Origin: Micrococcales bacterium KH10
GTDB lineage: Bacteria > Actinomycetota > Actinomycetes > Actinomycetales > Cellulomonadaceae
Direction: 5' to 3'
Assembly: GCA_900188465.1 (NCBI GenBank)
Contig: FZPE01000001.1
Span: forward strand, 186,001 to 250,000
DNA length: 64,000 nucleotides
Of this stretch, positions 9,476 to 21,308 are shown piece after piece. The notes under the pieces are model-generated. The model worked only from the letters and a program-made list of their open reading frames with translations, was not told the origin of the DNA and did not search any database. Each line of letters starts with the position of its first letter. Within the stretch, counting starts at the first letter, position 1. A program made the position numbers and the translations under genes.

Positions 9476-12400
9476 GAGCCACCTCCAAAATCTTCTCCCA
9501 CTGACCGGGAACGTTCAGATCGATACCGTCTACCTCTGCTTGTGCAAGCACCTCGCGCATCCTGGCGTAATCACGCGGGACGAGCGCCGTGAACCGCTGT
9601 CTAGTGCGCTCGAAATCAGCCAGGAGTTCTTTGGCCCGCGGTGAGTCCGTTTCCGCACTGTGGCGCTCTAGCAACGTCTTGACCAGGACCGCGTCATCGT
9701 CACCGAGCGGCAATTGCAATAGCTCGCCTTCACGCGCTTGCGTGTTCAGCCGCCCGGGGTTCAGGTCCAGTACGTAAGCCACCCCGCCGGACATGCCGGC
9801 GCCGAAGTTTCGGCCGGTTGCGCCCAGGACCAGCACCGTGCCTCCGGTCATGTACTCGCAGCCGTGGTCCCCCACGCCTTCGACCACCAGCGTCGCCCCG
9901 GAGTTACGCACCGCGAAGCGTTCACCGACGTTGCCGCGCAGGAAGATCTCCCCCGATGTGGCACCGTATCCGATCACATTGCCCGCGATGACGTTGTTTT
10001 CACCGATCAGCGCGGCATTATCGCCCGGTCGCACCACGATGCGTCCACCGGACAGCCCTTTGCCGACATAGTCGTTGGCATCGCCGAACAGGCGCAAAGT
10101 CACGCCCTGCGGAATAAACGCGCCGAATGACTGTCCACCCGAACCGGTGAAGTGAATGTCGATGGTGTCGTCCGCCAGTGGCTCGGCCCAGAACCTCTTG
10201 GTCACCTCATGACCGAGCATGGTGCCCACGGTGCGGTTGACGTTACGCACAGTCGTCTCAATCGTCACCGCTGTTCGGTCTTCCAGCGCGGGACGAGCAG
10301 CCGCGATCAGGTCGTTGTCCAGGGCCCTATCGAGGCCGTGATCCTGTTCCTTGACCTTGCGCGGCTGCGAGCCTGCCGGAAGCTCTGGCACATCCAACAC
10401 GGGCGTGAGGTCCAGCCCAGAGGCTTTCCAGTGTTCGATGGCGGCAGTGGTATCCAGATTCTGCACCTGACCGACGGCTTCATCGATACTGCGGAAGCCG
10501 AGCGCCGCGAGGTGCTCTCGCACCTCTTGCGCGATGAACTCAAAGAAGTTGATCACGAACTCGGGCTTACCGGTGAACCGTGACCGCAGTTCTGGATTTT
10601 GCGTGGCGACACCCACAGGACATGTGTCGAGGTGGCACACCCGCATCATGATGCAGCCCGACACCACCATGGCGGTCGTAGCGAAGCCGAATTCCTCGGC
10701 TCCGAGCAGCGCTGCGATCACCACGTCACGCCCGGTCTTCAGCTGACCGTCGACCTGCACCGTGATGCGATCGCGCAGGTTGTTCAGGACCAGGGTCTGC
10801 TGGGTCTCGGCCAAACCGATTTCCCAAGGCGTTCCTGCGTGCTTCAACGAGGTCAGCGGACTAGCGCCGGTACCACCGTCGTGGCCAGAGATCAGCACTA
10901 CGTCGGCATGCGCTTTGGACACCCCGGCCGCGACCGTGCCGACACCGAATTCACTGACCAGCTTCACATGGATACGAGCCTGCGGGTTTGCGTTCTTCGC
11001 ATCGTGGATGAGTTGCGCCAGATCCTCGATCGAGTAGATGTCGTGGTGCGGCGGTGGGGAGATCAGTCCCACACCGGGTGTTGAATGACGGGTCTTGGCC
11101 ACCCACGGGTAGACCTTGGGGCCTGGCAGCTGTCCGCCCTCACCCGGCTTGGCGCCTTGGGCCAGTTTGATCTGAATGTCATCGGCGAAGGTCAGATACT
11201 CCGAGGTGACTCCAAACCGGCCCGAGGCGATCTGCTTGACGCGACTGCGACGTTTCGGGTCGTGCAGTCGTTCCGGGTCTTCTCCCCCTTCACCGGTGTT
11301 CGACCGGCCACCGAGCTCATTCATGGCGATGGCGAGGGTCTCGTGCGTCTCCCGGGAAATCGACCCATAGGACATGGCTCCGGTGTTGAAGCGCTTCACG
11401 ATCTCTGAGACAGGCTCGACCTCGTCCACCGGAACTGGCTCGCGTGTCGGTTTGAGTTCCAACAGACCTCGCAACGTCATCAGACGCTTCGACTGGTCGT
11501 CGATCTTCGCGGTGTACTCCCGGAATACGTCGTATTGCCGGGTCCGAGTCGCGTGCTGCAGCCGGAAGACCGTCTCCGGATCGAAGAGGTGCGGTTCGCC
11601 TTCCCTGCGCCACTTGTATTCGCCGCCGATCTCCAGCGCTCGGTGTGCCGCAATATTGCCGGAGAGCGGGTATGCCTTACGGTGGCGCGCCTCGACCTCT
11701 TTCGCTATCACGTCGATGTCGATGCCGCCGAGGCGGCTCGTCGTGCCGGCGAAGTATTGGTCGATGATTTCTTGCGATAGTCCCACGGCCTCGAAGACCT
11801 GGGCGCCGCGGTATGACGCGATGGTCGAGATTCCCATCTTGCTCATGACCTTCAGCACGCCCTTGCCCAGGGCCTTGATCAGGTGAGCCACCGCGGTAGG
11901 CGCGTCAACCTCGAGATAGCCGCGGTTCGCCAGGTCTTCAACGGTTTCCATCGCCAGGTACGGGTTGATCGCTGCCGCACCATAGGAGATCAGCAAGGCC
12001 ACATGGTGAACCTCGCGTACGTCTCCAGCTTCGACGACGAGCGATACCTGCGTTCGCGTGTGCTGTCGCAATAGATGCTGGTGAACGGCACTGAGTAGCA
12101 ACAGCGACGGAATGGGGCCGTACTGGCTGTCAGCGTCGCGGTCGGAAAGCACGAGGAAACTCGTGCCCGCTACGATCTGGGCGTCCACCTCGGCGAAGAT
12201 CTCCTGCAATCTTGCCTCAAGCGCTTCCCCGCCACCGTCAACGCGGTATAGACCACGCACGGTGTGCGACCGGAACTGAGCTCTGCGACCCTGTGCCGAG
12301 TGCTCAATGTGAACGATCTTGGAGAGCTGATCGTTGTCGATCACAGGGAACGGCAGCACGAGTTTGCGCGCGTGCTGCGCCGTGTCCGAGAGCAGGTTGG

Positions 12401-14042
12401 GTTCTGGACCGATGGCGCCGCCAAGTGAGGTGACGAGTTCTTCTCGGATTGCGTCCAATGGCGGGTTCGTCACCTGCGCGAACATCTGAGTGAAGTAATC
12501 GAAAAGTAGCCGCGGTCGATCCGAGAGCACCGCGATAGGTGTGTCGGTTCCCATCGCGCCGAGTGGCTCGCCACCGGTGTTGGCCATCGGAGTGAGCAAG
12601 ACCTTGAGTTCTTCTTCGGTGTAGCCGAAAGCGCGCTGGCGCCGCACCACCGAGGCTGCGGAGTGAGCGACGTGCTCGCGGTCAGGCAGATCCTCCAGAT
12701 AGATCTCGTTCTGTTCAATCCATTGGGCATAAGGACGAGAACGTGCCAACTGGGTCTTGATCTCCTGGTCTTCGACGATGCGACCAGCACCGGTGTCGAC
12801 GAGGAACATCTTTCCCGGTTCCAACCGTCCCTTCCGGACGACTCGTTCCGGTTCGATCTCAAGCACGCCGGCCTCACTGGCCATCACCACCAGGCCGTCA
12901 TCCGTCACCCAGTAACGCCCCGGTCGCAGACCGTTGCGATCCAGGACGGCACCGATGACGGTTCCATCGGTGAAGTTAAGACAGGCCGGACCGTCCCAAG
13001 GCTCGATCAGGTTCGAGTGGAACTCGTAGAACGCGCGTAGTTCCGCTGGCATTTCGGCGTGGTTCTCCCAGGCTTCCGGGATCATCATCATGACGGCATG
13101 GGGCAGTTCCCTGCCCGCCAGGTGCAGCAGTTCCAGGGTCTCGTCGAAGCTTGCGGAGTCAGACGATTCGGCGGAGCACACTGGAAGCAGATCCGCCATA
13201 TCGCCGAGCAGTTCAGACTGCAACATGCCTTGGCGCGCCGCGATCCAGTTGCGGTTGCCGCGCACTGTATTGATCTCACCGTTGTGAGCAATGAGCCGGA
13301 ACGGCTGAGCGAGCGGCCACGACGGAAACGTGTTGGTGGAGAACCGCGAGTGGACGAGCGCCAACTCGGAAGCGAACCGCGGATCACGCAGGTCATCGAA
13401 GAACGGGCCGAGTTGGCCCGTGGTCAACATGCCTTTGTAAGTCAGCGTGCGGGACGAGAGCGAGGCAAAAAAAATACCGACTTCCTTTTCGATCCGCTTG
13501 CGCAGTCGGTAGGTAAGTCGGTCCAGTCCAATTCCGGCCTTTCGATAGTCCGGACTGGAGACCACCAACTGTCGAAAGCTCGGCATGGTAGCTCGGGCGG
13601 TGGGGCCGACGAGTGAGGCGTCGACCGGCACCTCGCGCCAGGCGAGTACCTTCAAACCTAATTCAAGTGCGATGGAGTCGATCTGTGCCGCCGCGACGTC
13701 GGCTGCCTTCTGCTCACCCGGCAGGAATGCCATACCCACGGCGTAGTGTCCCGCCGCTGGGAGTTCTGCATCGATGATGTCCCGAATGAAGGCATCAGGA
13801 ATTTGAGTAAGGATGCCTGCACCGTCACCGGTGTTCTCCTCCGCCCCGACGGCACCGCGGTGATCGAGGTTCTCCAATGCAGTGAGCGCTGCGTCGACAA
13901 TGTCCCGTCCGGGTGTGCCGCGCAATGTCGCTACGAAAGCAACACCACAGGCATCGTGTTCGGAGAGAGGGTCGTATAGTCCCTTCGCCTCGGGAACACC
14001 CGCAATGCGGAATGGACTGAGATTCGTCGACTGAGTGCTCAC
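9468..14042 (-). CDS. gltB: Glutamate synthase large subunit
   Basis: A protein of about 1,524 residues. The class II glutaminase domain begins at the HDACGVAF motif, whose Cys (C32 from this start) becomes N-terminal after propeptide removal. Central and FMN-binding synthase domains follow ([18 protein letters not shown]). A 3Fe-4S cluster motif is present as [15 protein letters not shown], and the C terminus has the Gly-rich GXGXG beta-helix. The GTG at 14042 is chosen because it gives a typical short propeptide. The frame stays open 45 codons further upstream. Confidence 0.95.
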   Translation of the reverse strand: MSTQSTNLSPFRIAGVPEAKGLYDPLSEHDACGVAFVATLRGTPGRDIVDAALTALENLDHRGAVGAEENTGDGAGILTQIPDAFIRDIIDAELPAAGHYAVGMAFLPGEQKAADVAAAQIDSIALELGLKVLAWREVPVDASLVGPTARATMPSFRQLVVSSPDYRKAGIGLDRLTYRLRKRIEKEVGIFFASLSSRTLTYKGMLTTGQLGPFFDDLRDPRFASELALVHSRFSTNTFPSWPLAQPFRLIAHNGEINTVRGNRNWIAARQGMLQSELLGDMADLLPVCSAESSDSASFDETLELLHLAGRELPHAVMMMIPEAWENHAEMPAELRAFYEFHSNLIEPWDGPACLNFTDGTVIGAVLDRNGLRPGRYWVTDDGLVVMASEAGVLEIEPERVVRKGRLEPGKMFLVDTGAGRIVEDQEIKTQLARSRPYAQWIEQNEIYLEDLPDREHVAHSAASVVRRQRAFGYTEEELKVLLTPMANTGGEPLGAMGTDTPIAVLSDRPRLLFDYFTQMFAQVTNPPLDAIREELVTSLGGAIGPEPNLLSDTAQHARKLVLPFPVIDNDQLSKIVHIEHSAQGRRAQFRSHTVRGLYRVDGGGEALEARLQEIFAEVDAQIVAGTSFLVLSDRDADSQYGPIPSLLLLSAVHQHLLRQHTRTQVSLVVEAGDVREVHHVALLISYGAAAINPYLAMETVEDLANRGYLEVDAPTAVAHLIKALGKGVLKVMSKMGISTIASYRGAQVFEAVGLSQEIIDQYFAGTTSRLGGIDIDVIAKEVEARHRKAYPLSGNIAAHRALEIGGEYKWRREGEPHLFDPETVFRLQHATRTRQYDVFREYTAKIDDQSKRLMTLRGLLELKPTREPVPVDEVEPVSEIVKRFNTGAMSYGSISRETHETLAIAMNELGGRSNTGEGGEDPERLHDPKRRSRVKQIASGRFGVTSEYLTFADDIQIKLAQGAKPGEGGQLPGPKVYPWVAKTRHSTPGVGLISPPPHHDIYSIEDLAQLIHDAKNANPQARIHVKLVSEFGVGTVAAGVSKAHADVVLISGHDGGTGASPLTSLKHAGTPWEIGLAETQQTLVLNNLRDRITVQVDGQLKTGRDVVIAALLGAEEFGFATTAMVVSGCIMMRVCHLDTCPVGVATQNPELRSRFTGKPEFVINFFEFIAQEVREHLAALGFRSIDEAVGQVQNLDTTAAIEHWKASGLDLTPVLDVPELPAGSQPRKVKEQDHGLDRALDNDLIAAARPALEDRTAVTIETTVRNVNRTVGTMLGHEVTKRFWAEPLADDTIDIHFTGSGGQSFGAFIPQGVTLRLFGDANDYVGKGLSGGRIVVRPGDNAALIGENNVIAGNVIGYGATSGEIFLRGNVGERFAVRNSGATLVVEGVGDHGCEYMTGGTVLVLGATGRNFGAGMSGGVAYVLDLNPGRLNTQAREGELLQLPLGDDDAVLVKTLLERHSAETDSPRAKELLADFERTRQRFTALVPRDYARMREVLAQAEVDGIDLNVPGQWEKILEVAHG

Positions 14043-14204
14043 CTGCACCGTCCTCGTCTCCGCCGTGGCCCTCGAAACGGCGGTCGTTGCGCTAGCCCAC
14101 GGCAGGGCGACCGGGGCGTCTATAGATTGTGGAGCAAGGGGTCGCGAAACCGTGCGAGTTCTCCGGGAAGTTCTCACACCCGGCTACGACATGGCTGGGG
14201 TGTG

Positions 14205-15050
14205 TCAGTCGTTAACCGGCTCGACTTTTGTGGTCGGTTCAGTGTGATTCGTGGGCGTACCGCGCCGACCAAGAAAGATTATTGCTGCCAGCGCACCGAT
14301 CCACACGATCAGCGAGGTCCAGACGTTCAGGCGCAGCCCCAAGATTGTATGGGCTTGATCAACTCTGAGCATCTCGACCCACAGGCGACCTGTGGTGTAG
14401 ATCAGCACGTACAGCCAGAATACCTGACCGGTGCGCAGTCGAAGACGTTTTTCACACCACAAAAGCACCAGAACACCCGCTGCGGACCACAGTGACTCAT
14501 AGAGGAATGTGGGATGGAAGGTCGTTCCCGCCTCATATCCTGCGGCTATGGCGACTCGATCTGACACCTCAAGCGCCCATGGCAGATCCGTAGGCCCGCC
14601 GAAAAGTTCTTGATTGAACCAGTTGCCCCATCGGCCTATCGCTTGAGCAAGCAAGATGCCGGGGGCGACCGCATCGGCGTACTGGATGAAAGAGACCCCA
14701 GCACGCCGGCAACCGATCCACGCGCCGAGCGCTCCGAGGACGATCGCGCCCCAAATTCCCAGGCCACCCTGCCAGATGTAGAGCGCTGTGACTGGATCCC
14801 CACCAGATCCGAAATAGGCGTCCGGACTGGTTATCACGTGGTAGATACGTCCACCGATGATTCCGAACGGGACGGCCCACAGCGCGATCTGGTAGGTCAC
14901 CTCGGGGTCGCCGCCGCGCTCCCTCCACCGTTTCGCGGTCCACCAGATCGCGATGGCGATACCGATCAAGATACATATCGCATAAGCCCGCACCGCCAGA
15001 GGGCCGAGGTACCAGACGCTTTGAGCAGGGCTGGGGATCGTCATCACCAT
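14205..15050 (-). CDS. lgt: Prolipoprotein diacylglyceryl transferase
   Basis: A 281-residue inner-membrane enzyme that transfers diacylglycerol to the lipobox cysteine of prolipoproteins. Seven or so membrane helices are evident. Signature motifs are IWQGGLGIWGA (usually HGGLG), the Lgt signature RWGNWFNQELFG, and GRLWVEMLR near the C terminus. It lies between trpA and gltB, as in many actinobacteria. A likely client is the FKBP lipoprotein encoded at 20178-21218. Confidence 0.93.
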   Translation of the reverse strand: MVMTIPSPAQSVWYLGPLAVRAYAICILIGIAIAIWWTAKRWRERGGDPEVTYQIALWAVPFGIIGGRIYHVITSPDAYFGSGGDPVTALYIWQGGLGIWGAIVLGALGAWIGCRRAGVSFIQYADAVAPGILLAQAIGRWGNWFNQELFGGPTDLPWALEVSDRVAIAAGYEAGTTFHPTFLYESLWSAAGVLVLLWCEKRLRLRTGQVFWLYVLIYTTGRLWVEMLRVDQAHTILGLRLNVWTSLIVWIGALAAIIFLGRRGTPTNHTEPTTKVEPVND

Positions 15051-15082
15051 AGGTCAAACACCAAACGTGAGATTTTTCACAA

Positions 15083-15916
15083 CTACGGCGTAGTGTGCTG
15101 GGCAGAGCCGACGCCGGCTGCAAGATCAGCAGCAACGGCGCCAAGCGCCTCGAGCTGTTTCGACCATGGCTCGTCGGAAAGCATGGTCCTGACGAAGGCG
15201 GAACCGACGATCACGCCGTCGGCATAACCGGCGATGTCAGCGGCTTGCTGCGCAGTAGAGACACCCAGGCCCACGCAAACGCGTTCTGCTCCCGCCTCGC
15301 GGGTGCGGGCGACCAGACTCTGCGCAGCAGCACCGACAGTCGTTCGTTCTCCTGTGACGCCCATGGTTGAAGCGGCATATACAAAGCCGTGACATGCCTG
15401 CGCTGTCAATTCGAGACGTTTATCCGTCGAACTGGGCGCAACCAGGAACACCTGATCGAGACCGTGGGCAGTCGCCGCGTCAATCCATGCACCGGCCTCA
15501 TCTGGAATCAGATCTGGTGTGATCAGTCCGGCACCTCCGGCAGCACTCAGGTCAGCGGCGAATTGCTCGACCCCGTACTGCAATACCGGATTCCAGTAAC
15601 TCATCACCAACACGGGTACGTCGAGATCCTGCAATGCCTGAATCACTTTGAAGGTGTCCGCCACCCGCACCCCGGCTTCTAGAGCCTGGTCGACTGCGTG
15701 CTGAATGGTCTCGCCGTCCATCACCGGATCGGAGTACGGCACGCCCAACTCGAGGATATCGACACCATTCGCGACCAGCGTTCGTGCCGCCTCGATCGAT
15801 TGATCGACGGTGGGGAATCCGACTGGGAGGTAACCGATCAGGGCAGCGCGTCCTTGCTCCTCGAGTTGAGCCAGGCGGATTCCGCTGCGCACTCCTGCAC
15901 TGTGCTGCGTTGTCAC
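15083..15916 (-). CDS. trpA: Tryptophan synthase alpha chain
   Basis: A 277-residue TIM barrel that cleaves indole-3-glycerol phosphate to indole. The catalytic Glu lies in [16 protein letters not shown] and the catalytic Asp region in [11 protein letters not shown]. The phosphate-binding GVTGERT and DGVIVGSAF motifs follow. Its ATG overlaps the trpB stop by 4 nt, which fits co-translation with its partner subunit. Confidence 0.95.
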   Translation of the reverse strand: MTTQHSAGVRSGIRLAQLEEQGRAALIGYLPVGFPTVDQSIEAARTLVANGVDILELGVPYSDPVMDGETIQHAVDQALEAGVRVADTFKVIQALQDLDVPVLVMSYWNPVLQYGVEQFAADLSAAGGAGLITPDLIPDEAGAWIDAATAHGLDQVFLVAPSSTDKRLELTAQACHGFVYAASTMGVTGERTTVGAAAQSLVARTREAGAERVCVGLGVSTAQQAADIAGYADGVIVGSAFVRTMLSDEPWSKQLEALGAVAADLAAGVGSAQHTTP

Positions 15917-17145
15917 TGATCTGCCTCCCCGGGTGCGCTCTCGTCATTGTCAATCAGCCCGAACCACTTCGCCGCCGTGGCGACATCCTTGTCACCGCGT
16001 CCGGAAAGGTTGATCAGTACGACAGCGTCGGATGGCAGTTCACGGGCGATGCGCATACCGCCGGCCAACGCATGGGCAGACTCGATTGCGGGCAGGATTC
16101 CTTCAGTGCGCGCCAGTAGGGCGAACGCGTCCATGGCTTCTGCATCCGTGACCGGCTGATACTCCGCACGTCCGATGTCATGCAGATAAGCGTGCTGTGG
16201 TCCCACCGATGAATAGTCCAGGCCGGCAGAAACCGAGTGGCTCGGACGGGTCTGGCCGTCCTCGTCCTGCAAGACATAAGACCGTGCGCCGTGCAGCACT
16301 CCAGGCGATCCGCCGGAGAAACGCGCCGCGTGACGGCCCGACGCGATGCCGTCGCCGCCGGCCTCGAAGCCATAGAGTCTGACATCGCGGTCGTCGAGGA
16401 ATCCGCTGAACAGACCCAGTGCATTCGATCCACCGCCGACACAGGCAGCGACAGCGTCAGGAAGTTTCCCGGTCAGTTCCTGAATCTGCGCACGCGCTTC
16501 AGTGCCGATCACGGAGTGGAACTCGCGCACCATCTCCGGGAACGGGTGTGGTCCGGTCACGGTGCCGAGCAGATAATGCGTGTTGTCGACATTGGCGACC
16601 CAATCGCGAAGCGCCTCGTTGATGGCGTCCTTGAGCGTTCTGGTACCGATGGTCACCGGTATGACCTTCGCACCGAGCAACTCCATGCGCGCCACGTTGA
16701 GCGCCTGCCGTTGCGTGTCCTCTTCGCCCATGTAGATCACGCATTCGAGATCCATCAGCGCCGCGGCAGTAGCGGTGGCAACGCCGTGCTGACCCGCACC
16801 CGTCTCAGCGATGACGCGTGTCTTGCCCATGCGCTTGACTAGCAGTGCCTGCCCGAGCACATTGTTGATCTTGTGCGATCCAGTGTGGTTCAGATCTTCG
16901 CGCTTGAGGAAGATCCGGGCGCCACCGACCTCAGCCGCGAACCTCGGCGCCTCGGTGAGCAGGCTCGGACGACCGGTATAGTCCCGTTCGAGTCGCCGCA
17001 GTTCCGTCACGAACGCCTCGTCGGCCATCGCGGTGCGATATGCCTGTTCGAGTTCGTCCAAAGCAGCGATCAGTGCTTCAGGAACGAACCGTCCACCGAA
17101 CTCACCGAAATAGGGCCCGACGAGGTGGTCCAGACTGGAAGTCAA
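15913..17145 (-). CDS. trpB: Tryptophan synthase beta chain
   Basis: A 410-residue PLP enzyme joining indole and serine. The PLP lysine is in [11 protein letters not shown] and the phosphate-binding loop is [18 protein letters not shown] and [12 protein letters not shown] are also typical. The start codon is TTG, placed 5 nt after AAGGAG. Full family length. It lies between trpC and trpA in one leftward unit. Confidence 0.95.
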   Translation of the reverse strand: MTSSLDHLVGPYFGEFGGRFVPEALIAALDELEQAYRTAMADEAFVTELRRLERDYTGRPSLLTEAPRFAAEVGGARIFLKREDLNHTGSHKINNVLGQALLVKRMGKTRVIAETGAGQHGVATATAAALMDLECVIYMGEEDTQRQALNVARMELLGAKVIPVTIGTRTLKDAINEALRDWVANVDNTHYLLGTVTGPHPFPEMVREFHSVIGTEARAQIQELTGKLPDAVAACVGGGSNALGLFSGFLDDRDVRLYGFEAGGDGIASGRHAARFSGGSPGVLHGARSYVLQDEDGQTRPSHSVSAGLDYSSVGPQHAYLHDIGRAEYQPVTDAEAMDAFALLARTEGILPAIESAHALAGGMRIARELPSDAVVLINLSGRGDKDVATAAKWFGLIDNDESAPGEADQ

Positions 17146-17170
17146 TATTTCTCCTTAAGTATTACTGCCG

Positions 17171-17986
17171 TCAGTGACGTACGGCGCGCAGCGACGGATG
17201 GGTTCCCGCCGCGACCAGGTTGGCCACCGAAGCCCTGGGAGACGCGTCCGTCACGAGTGCTTCCCCGACGAGTACCGCGTCCGCGCCAGCACGCGCGTAT
17301 TCCACAACGTCATGCGGGCCGCGAACACCCGACTCGGCGATCTTGATCACATGCGATGGGATCGCCGGCACGACTTTGGCGAAGACATCCCGGTCAACGT
17401 CCAGAGTCTTCAGATTGCGAACATTGACACCGATGATCCGCGCCCCAGCTGCTACTGCCCGTTCGACCTCTTCGACCGTATGCACCTCGACAAGCGCGGC
17501 CATTCCGAGGGAGTGGACACGGTCGAGCAGTGACTCGAGAACGGTCTGCTCTAAGGCGGCGACAATCAGCAACACCACATCGGCGCCGTACGCACGCGCT
17601 TCCCACACTTGATAGGGCGTGACGATGAAATCCTTGCGCAGAATCGGCACGTCGACGACGGCTCGCACCGCGGCTAAGTCCGCTAGTGAGCCGCCAAACC
17701 GGCGTTCCTCGGTCAGCACTGAGACCATCGACGCACCGCCGGCCTCATACTCGGCTGCGAGAGCTGCCGGATCCGCGATCGGTGCCAGCGCTCCCTTGGA
17801 CGGGCTGGACCGCTTCACCTCAGCGATCACCGCCAATGCTGACTCCTGGCGCAATCGATCCATAGCGTCGATCACACTGTCTTGCTTTGCCGCTCGTTCT
17901 TTCAGAGCATCGAGCGGTGTCGCGGCTTCACGGCGGGCAAGGTCTTCACGAACCCCCGCGATGATCTCGTCCAGCACTGTCGCCAC
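17171..17986 (-). CDS. trpC: Indole-3-glycerol phosphate synthase
   Basis: A 271-residue TIM-barrel enzyme closing the indole ring from CdRP. Motifs seen: [14 protein letters not shown] near residue 52, [14 protein letters not shown] with the catalytic Lys, [12 protein letters not shown], and [12 protein letters not shown]. It lies 25 bp upstream of trpB in the same direction. The region before it holds two small membrane-protein genes, not an anthranilate synthase gene. Confidence 0.94.
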   Translation of the reverse strand: MATVLDEIIAGVREDLARREAATPLDALKERAAKQDSVIDAMDRLRQESALAVIAEVKRSSPSKGALAPIADPAALAAEYEAGGASMVSVLTEERRFGGSLADLAAVRAVVDVPILRKDFIVTPYQVWEARAYGADVVLLIVAALEQTVLESLLDRVHSLGMAALVEVHTVEEVERAVAAGARIIGVNVRNLKTLDVDRDVFAKVVPAIPSHVIKIAESGVRGPHDVVEYARAGADAVLVGEALVTDASPRASVANLVAAGTHPSLRAVRH

Positions 17987-18081
17987 TGCTATTTCCTTTC
18001 TTGAGCGAACAAAGCGAACTGCCCGCGTATATCGAACCCGTTGGCGCCACCATCATTGCGGGGCGACTACGTGCACGTGAC

Positions 18082-18360
18082 TCAGCTGCGAGGCTGACCG
18101 TGTCCAGCCAACCGGAGGAACAGTCCGCCGACAAGCGCAGCCGCCACGACAACTCCGCCAACTACGACCATGACCAGGTTTGAAAGGCAGACCCCCACGG
18201 TGGCGATCGCGACGCCGAGAATGATTCCAAGCATGGCGAACCATGCGGCTACTGTCTGCCCCTCGTTGTTCGGCGGGACCGCGTCAGGCAACTCGAAATG
18301 CTGTTCCTGCTCGAAGCGGTCTGCGGTGTTGGGTGATTGATGTGATGCGGACATGGACAA
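18082..18360 (-). CDS. HGxxPAAW-type small membrane protein of the trp cluster
   Basis: A 92-residue protein with a polar N terminus of about 40 residues, then two membrane helices (about 42-58 and 62-82). The family is found next to trpC across actinobacteria and usually carries HGxxPAAW before helix 1. Here that segment reads NNEGQTVAAW, a diverged form. Function unknown. Confidence 0.75.
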   Translation of the reverse strand: MSMSASHQSPNTADRFEQEQHFELPDAVPPNNEGQTVAAWFAMLGIILGVAIATVGVCLSNLVMVVVGGVVVAAALVGGLFLRLAGHGQPRS

Positions 18361-18432
18361 ATGCCTTTCGGTATGTGCGTGGCACCAGACTACCCGTGTT
18401 CACAGGTGCGGCGTACATTCGGGACATTCCCC

Positions 18433-19038
18433 TCAGGTTTCCGTTGGATCTTCACCCTGGTCAAACGCGTCCCACTGTCCGGAAGCGGTCACCTCTTCAG
18501 GCGTGGCCCTGTCCGGTGCTGCCGTACCACGTCGATCATATTTGCTGTGTTGCGTCGACTGGTCCGAAGGCGCGAAGACGAAGAAGATCTCAATGAGTAC
18601 GAACGCCGCTGCCGCGACTGCGGTCAGATAGGGCCAGATCGTCAGGTCCACACCGTCGAATGTGGGAGTTCCCACCGCCTCGCTAGCGGCGTTAGCCGCC
18701 ACTGGAACGGGATCTGTCAGAACACCAAGTGTGGCGTAGCCGACGATTGCCGAGGTCGTTGCCGTGAGGAGGAACACGATGCGCCGAGCCCATTTACCGG
18801 CAAGCAAGCAGGCGATCGCACCGGCGGCGTGGAGCAGCACCGCGGCCAGCAATGGATCGACTGCGGCTATCCCGGAGACGGCCACGTCGACGGACTCACC
18901 CAAGACTGACGTCGTGTGCGTTGTGAGCCAAGTGGGCACTCCAGTGCCGCCAAGGATCGCAACTGCTGCGAGCAGTGCGATAACACCGGTACGGCGGCTT
19001 ACAGTGCGTCCTCCCACCGAGCTGCTGGTCTTCGTCAT
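18433..19038 (-). CDS. Trp biosynthesis-associated membrane protein
   Basis: A 201-residue protein with four predicted membrane helices (about residues 16-38, 50-76, 82-104 and 131-155). The actinobacterial family is named for its place in trp operons (Trp_oprn_chp). It normally sits directly downstream of trpE; here its start overlaps the stop of hisI by 4 nt, so trpE is absent from the expected slot. Its role is not established; regulation or transport of tryptophan precursors are guesses. Confidence 0.8.
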   Translation of the reverse strand: MTKTSSSVGGRTVSRRTGVIALLAAVAILGGTGVPTWLTTHTTSVLGESVDVAVSGIAAVDPLLAAVLLHAAGAIACLLAGKWARRIVFLLTATTSAIVGYATLGVLTDPVPVAANAASEAVGTPTFDGVDLTIWPYLTAVAAAAFVLIEIFFVFAPSDQSTQHSKYDRRGTAAPDRATPEEVTASGQWDAFDQGEDPTET

Positions 19039-19409
19039 AGGTTTAGCTGTTCCGGCGTGGCCGGTATCGCGGCAAGGTCGCCGCCGGCCTCAAAACAGGT
19101 TCGCGTCCCCGTGTGACAGGCCGCCCCGACCTGGTTGACTTTGATCAGCAGGGCATCGCCATCGCAATCGATGGATACAGAGTGCACGAACTGCACATGT
19201 CCCGACGTGTCGCCCTTGCGCCAGTACTCCTGTCGGGATCGGCTATAGAAGGTCACTCGTCCCGAGGTAAGAGTTCGTGCCAGTGCTTCGTCGTCCATCC
19301 AGCCGAGCATCAGGACTTCACCGGTATCGTGCTGTTGCACGATAGCCGCGACCAAGCCGTTGTCGTCGCGTTTGAGCAGTTCCGCCGTCCTCGGATCGAG
19401 CGTGGTCAT
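19035..19409 (-). CDS. hisI: Phosphoribosyl-AMP cyclohydrolase
   Basis: A 124-residue enzyme of histidine biosynthesis (third step). The zinc and substrate motifs are present: [28 protein letters not shown], and the metal site DCDGDALL with [12 protein letters not shown]. It overlaps hisF by 4 nt upstream and the Trp membrane protein by 4 nt downstream. Confidence 0.94.
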   Translation of the reverse strand: MTTLDPRTAELLKRDDNGLVAAIVQQHDTGEVLMLGWMDDEALARTLTSGRVTFYSRSRQEYWRKGDTSGHVQFVHSVSIDCDGDALLIKVNQVGAACHTGTRTCFEAGGDLAAIPATPEQLNL

Positions 19410-20176
19410 CGAACTTCGATCCCGTCGCGACGCATCTGATCCTTGACCTGACCGATAGACAGTGTGCCGAAGTGGAAGACGCTGGCCGCGAGCACCGCGT
19501 CTGCTCCCTCACGTGCCGCTTGGGTGAAGTCCTGTGGCTGTGAGGCTCCGCCTGATGCGATCAGCGGAATGGACACCTCGGCGCGCACTTGTCGCAGCAT
19601 CTCCAAGTCGAACCCCTTGAGTGTGCCGTCGGCATCCATGGAGTTCAACAAGATCTCTCCGGCACCGAGCTCTTCACCACGACGAGCCCATTCCACTGCG
19701 TCAATACCGGTGCCGCGACGACCACCGTGCGTGGTCACTTCGAAGCCTGAGGCCGTTTGTGGTCCGTCAACAACCCTGCGTGCATCCACTGACAGCACCA
19801 ATACCTGCGACCCGAATTGATCGGCGATGTCTCGAATCAACTCCGGCCTTGCAATCGCCGCCGTATTGACCGCAACTTTGTCAGCGCCCGCGCGAAGCAG
19901 CTTATCGACATCCTCGACCGTGCGAACTCCCCCGCCGACAGTCAGTGGGATGAAGACTTGTTCAGCGGTGCGACGAACCACATCGAACATTGTTTCGCGG
20001 TTGCCCGACGATGCCGTGACATCGAGAAAGGTGAGTTCGTCAGCGCCCGCGCGGTCATAGGTCGCGGCAAGCTCGACCGGGTCACCGGCGTCACGCAGGT
20101 TCTCAAAGTTGACCCCCTTGACCACTCGACCCGCGTCAACGTCCAGGCACGGAATCACGCGCACGGCCAACGACAT
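19406..20176 (-). CDS. hisF: Imidazole glycerol phosphate synthase, cyclase subunit
   Basis: A 256-residue TIM barrel that forms imidazole glycerol phosphate and AICAR with HisH. The catalytic Asp pair is visible in [15 protein letters not shown] and VLSVDARR. Phosphate sites are VGGGVRT and IASGGA. The ATG at 20176 follows GGGAATGAG; an upstream extension of the frame overlaps the lipoprotein gene and is rejected. hisH is not in the window. Confidence 0.95.
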   Translation of the reverse strand: MSLAVRVIPCLDVDAGRVVKGVNFENLRDAGDPVELAATYDRAGADELTFLDVTASSGNRETMFDVVRRTAEQVFIPLTVGGGVRTVEDVDKLLRAGADKVAVNTAAIARPELIRDIADQFGSQVLVLSVDARRVVDGPQTASGFEVTTHGGRRGTGIDAVEWARRGEELGAGEILLNSMDADGTLKGFDLEMLRQVRAEVSIPLIASGGASQPQDFTQAAREGADAVLAASVFHFGTLSIGQVKDQMRRDGIEVR

Positions 20177-20177
20177 C

Positions 20178-21218
20178 TCATTCCCTCTTATCTGATTCAT
20201 CGGCCGCTTTATCTCTGGCCTCGGGCGAGTCGTCATCTGCTTCATCAGACTCATCGACGGTTTTGTCGCCGGTACTCGGCGCTGATGCCGCCAGGACATC
20301 GACGACGTACACCATAGTTTCGTTCTGCCATTTGCCCCCGGCGGGGCCGAAGGCAAGAACGGGCGGCACCACCACAAGGATACGGCTTCCGACGGTGAGG
20401 TCGGTCAGAGCCGCGTCGAGACCTTCAATGAGCGTGTCGGCGCCGACCTTGACTGTGACCGGAAGCTCATCCGGATCCCAGGTGGAGCCGACGACCTTGT
20501 TCTTAGACCATCGAACCGCCTGGTACTGCAATACGGCAGTCTCATTGGCAAGCACCTGGGCGCCATTGCCACGGATGAGCACCGACGTGGTCAGCGTCGC
20601 CGGCGGCTTCTTCTTCTTGGGCACGTTGACAACCGGCGTGCCGTCCTTTTTGGAGTTCACGGTCGGCATTGGGGCACCATCCGGTGCTTCCGCAGCGACG
20701 TCCTCGACAGGCTCGCCGCTGGCAAAGAGCGGCAACACGTCGATCACCATCACCAGCGGAACCGAGTCGTGGACGACATGCAGCACTCTGCTGCCAGTGC
20801 GAACACCCACCATGGTCTCGTAGAGGTCGTCGCCCAAATCCGAACGCAACATCCGAAAGGCCTTCGGTCCATCAGTGAAATGGTCGGTGAAGACCTCGCC
20901 ATCCGACCCGGATTGCGCATAGATGGCCAACAGCGCCTTACCGCCCTCTTTCAAGCGCGGTCCCGCACCTGCGACCAGGATCGTCGTCTCGGGTTCCTCC
21001 ACGAGCAACGGCATCGGGAACTCGACATCAGGACGGGTGCTCCAGGTACCGGTCACCTGGATATCCGCCAAGGTTCCGGTGACAGGCGCTTGAGTCTGAG
21101 TGGGCTTCGGCTTCTTCGAACGCTCGCGTTCCGGTCCAGGCAGGTCCGAAGAGCACGCGGTGAGCAGTGCCAGCACAGCACAGCACAGCACAGCGATAAG
21201 GCGTTGCAGGTTACGCAT
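20178..21218 (-). CDS. FKBP-type peptidyl-prolyl isomerase lipoprotein
   Basis: A 346-residue predicted lipoprotein. It has a signal peptide with lipobox LLTAC (Cys at about 22), a Ser/Pro/Lys linker, a degenerate first FKBP-like region (about 50-165), and a clear second FKBP domain (about 205-310) with [29 protein letters not shown] and FGPAGG. The tail is acidic ([15 protein letters not shown]). It probably folds exported proteins. The coding sequence for the signal peptide contains a pentanucleotide repeat (see separate entry). Confidence 0.85.
   Translation of the reverse strand: MRNLQRLIAVLCCAVLALLTACSSDLPGPERERSKKPKPTQTQAPVTGTLADIQVTGTWSTRPDVEFPMPLLVEEPETTILVAGAGPRLKEGGKALLAIYAQSGSDGEVFTDHFTDGPKAFRMLRSDLGDDLYETMVGVRTGSRVLHVVHDSVPLVMVIDVLPLFASGEPVEDVAAEAPDGAPMPTVNSKKDGTPVVNVPKKKKPPATLTTSVLIRGNGAQVLANETAVLQYQAVRWSKNKVVGSTWDPDELPVTVKVGADTLIEGLDAALTDLTVGSRILVVVPPVLAFGPAGGKWQNETMVYVVDVLAASAPSTGDKTVDESDEADDDSPEARDKAADESDKRE
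21171..21193. repeat. CAGCA pentanucleotide repeat in lipoprotein signal-peptide codons
   Basis: About 4.6 tandem copies of CAGCA lie inside the region coding for the hydrophobic core of the FKBP lipoprotein signal peptide. The unit length is not a multiple of three, so gain or loss of one unit would shift the frame. Confidence 0.8.
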
Positions 21219-21308
21219 GATCGACTACGCTACCGCCTCGTACTGCGATTGTGCTGAATACGTCGAAAAGTTTCACAGAACCTAGACACGCCGATGACGG
21301 TGCACGGG

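Noticed and set aside
13466-13475. Run of eight A in gltB that could mark a frameshift
   Set aside because: The gltB frame is open on both sides and the protein matches the family throughout (GIFFASLSS across the run).
20177-20377. 67-codon N-terminal extension of hisF
   Set aside because: It overlaps the lipoprotein gene, is low in similarity to any HisF, and the ATG at 20176 has a good ribosome site and gives the standard N terminus.
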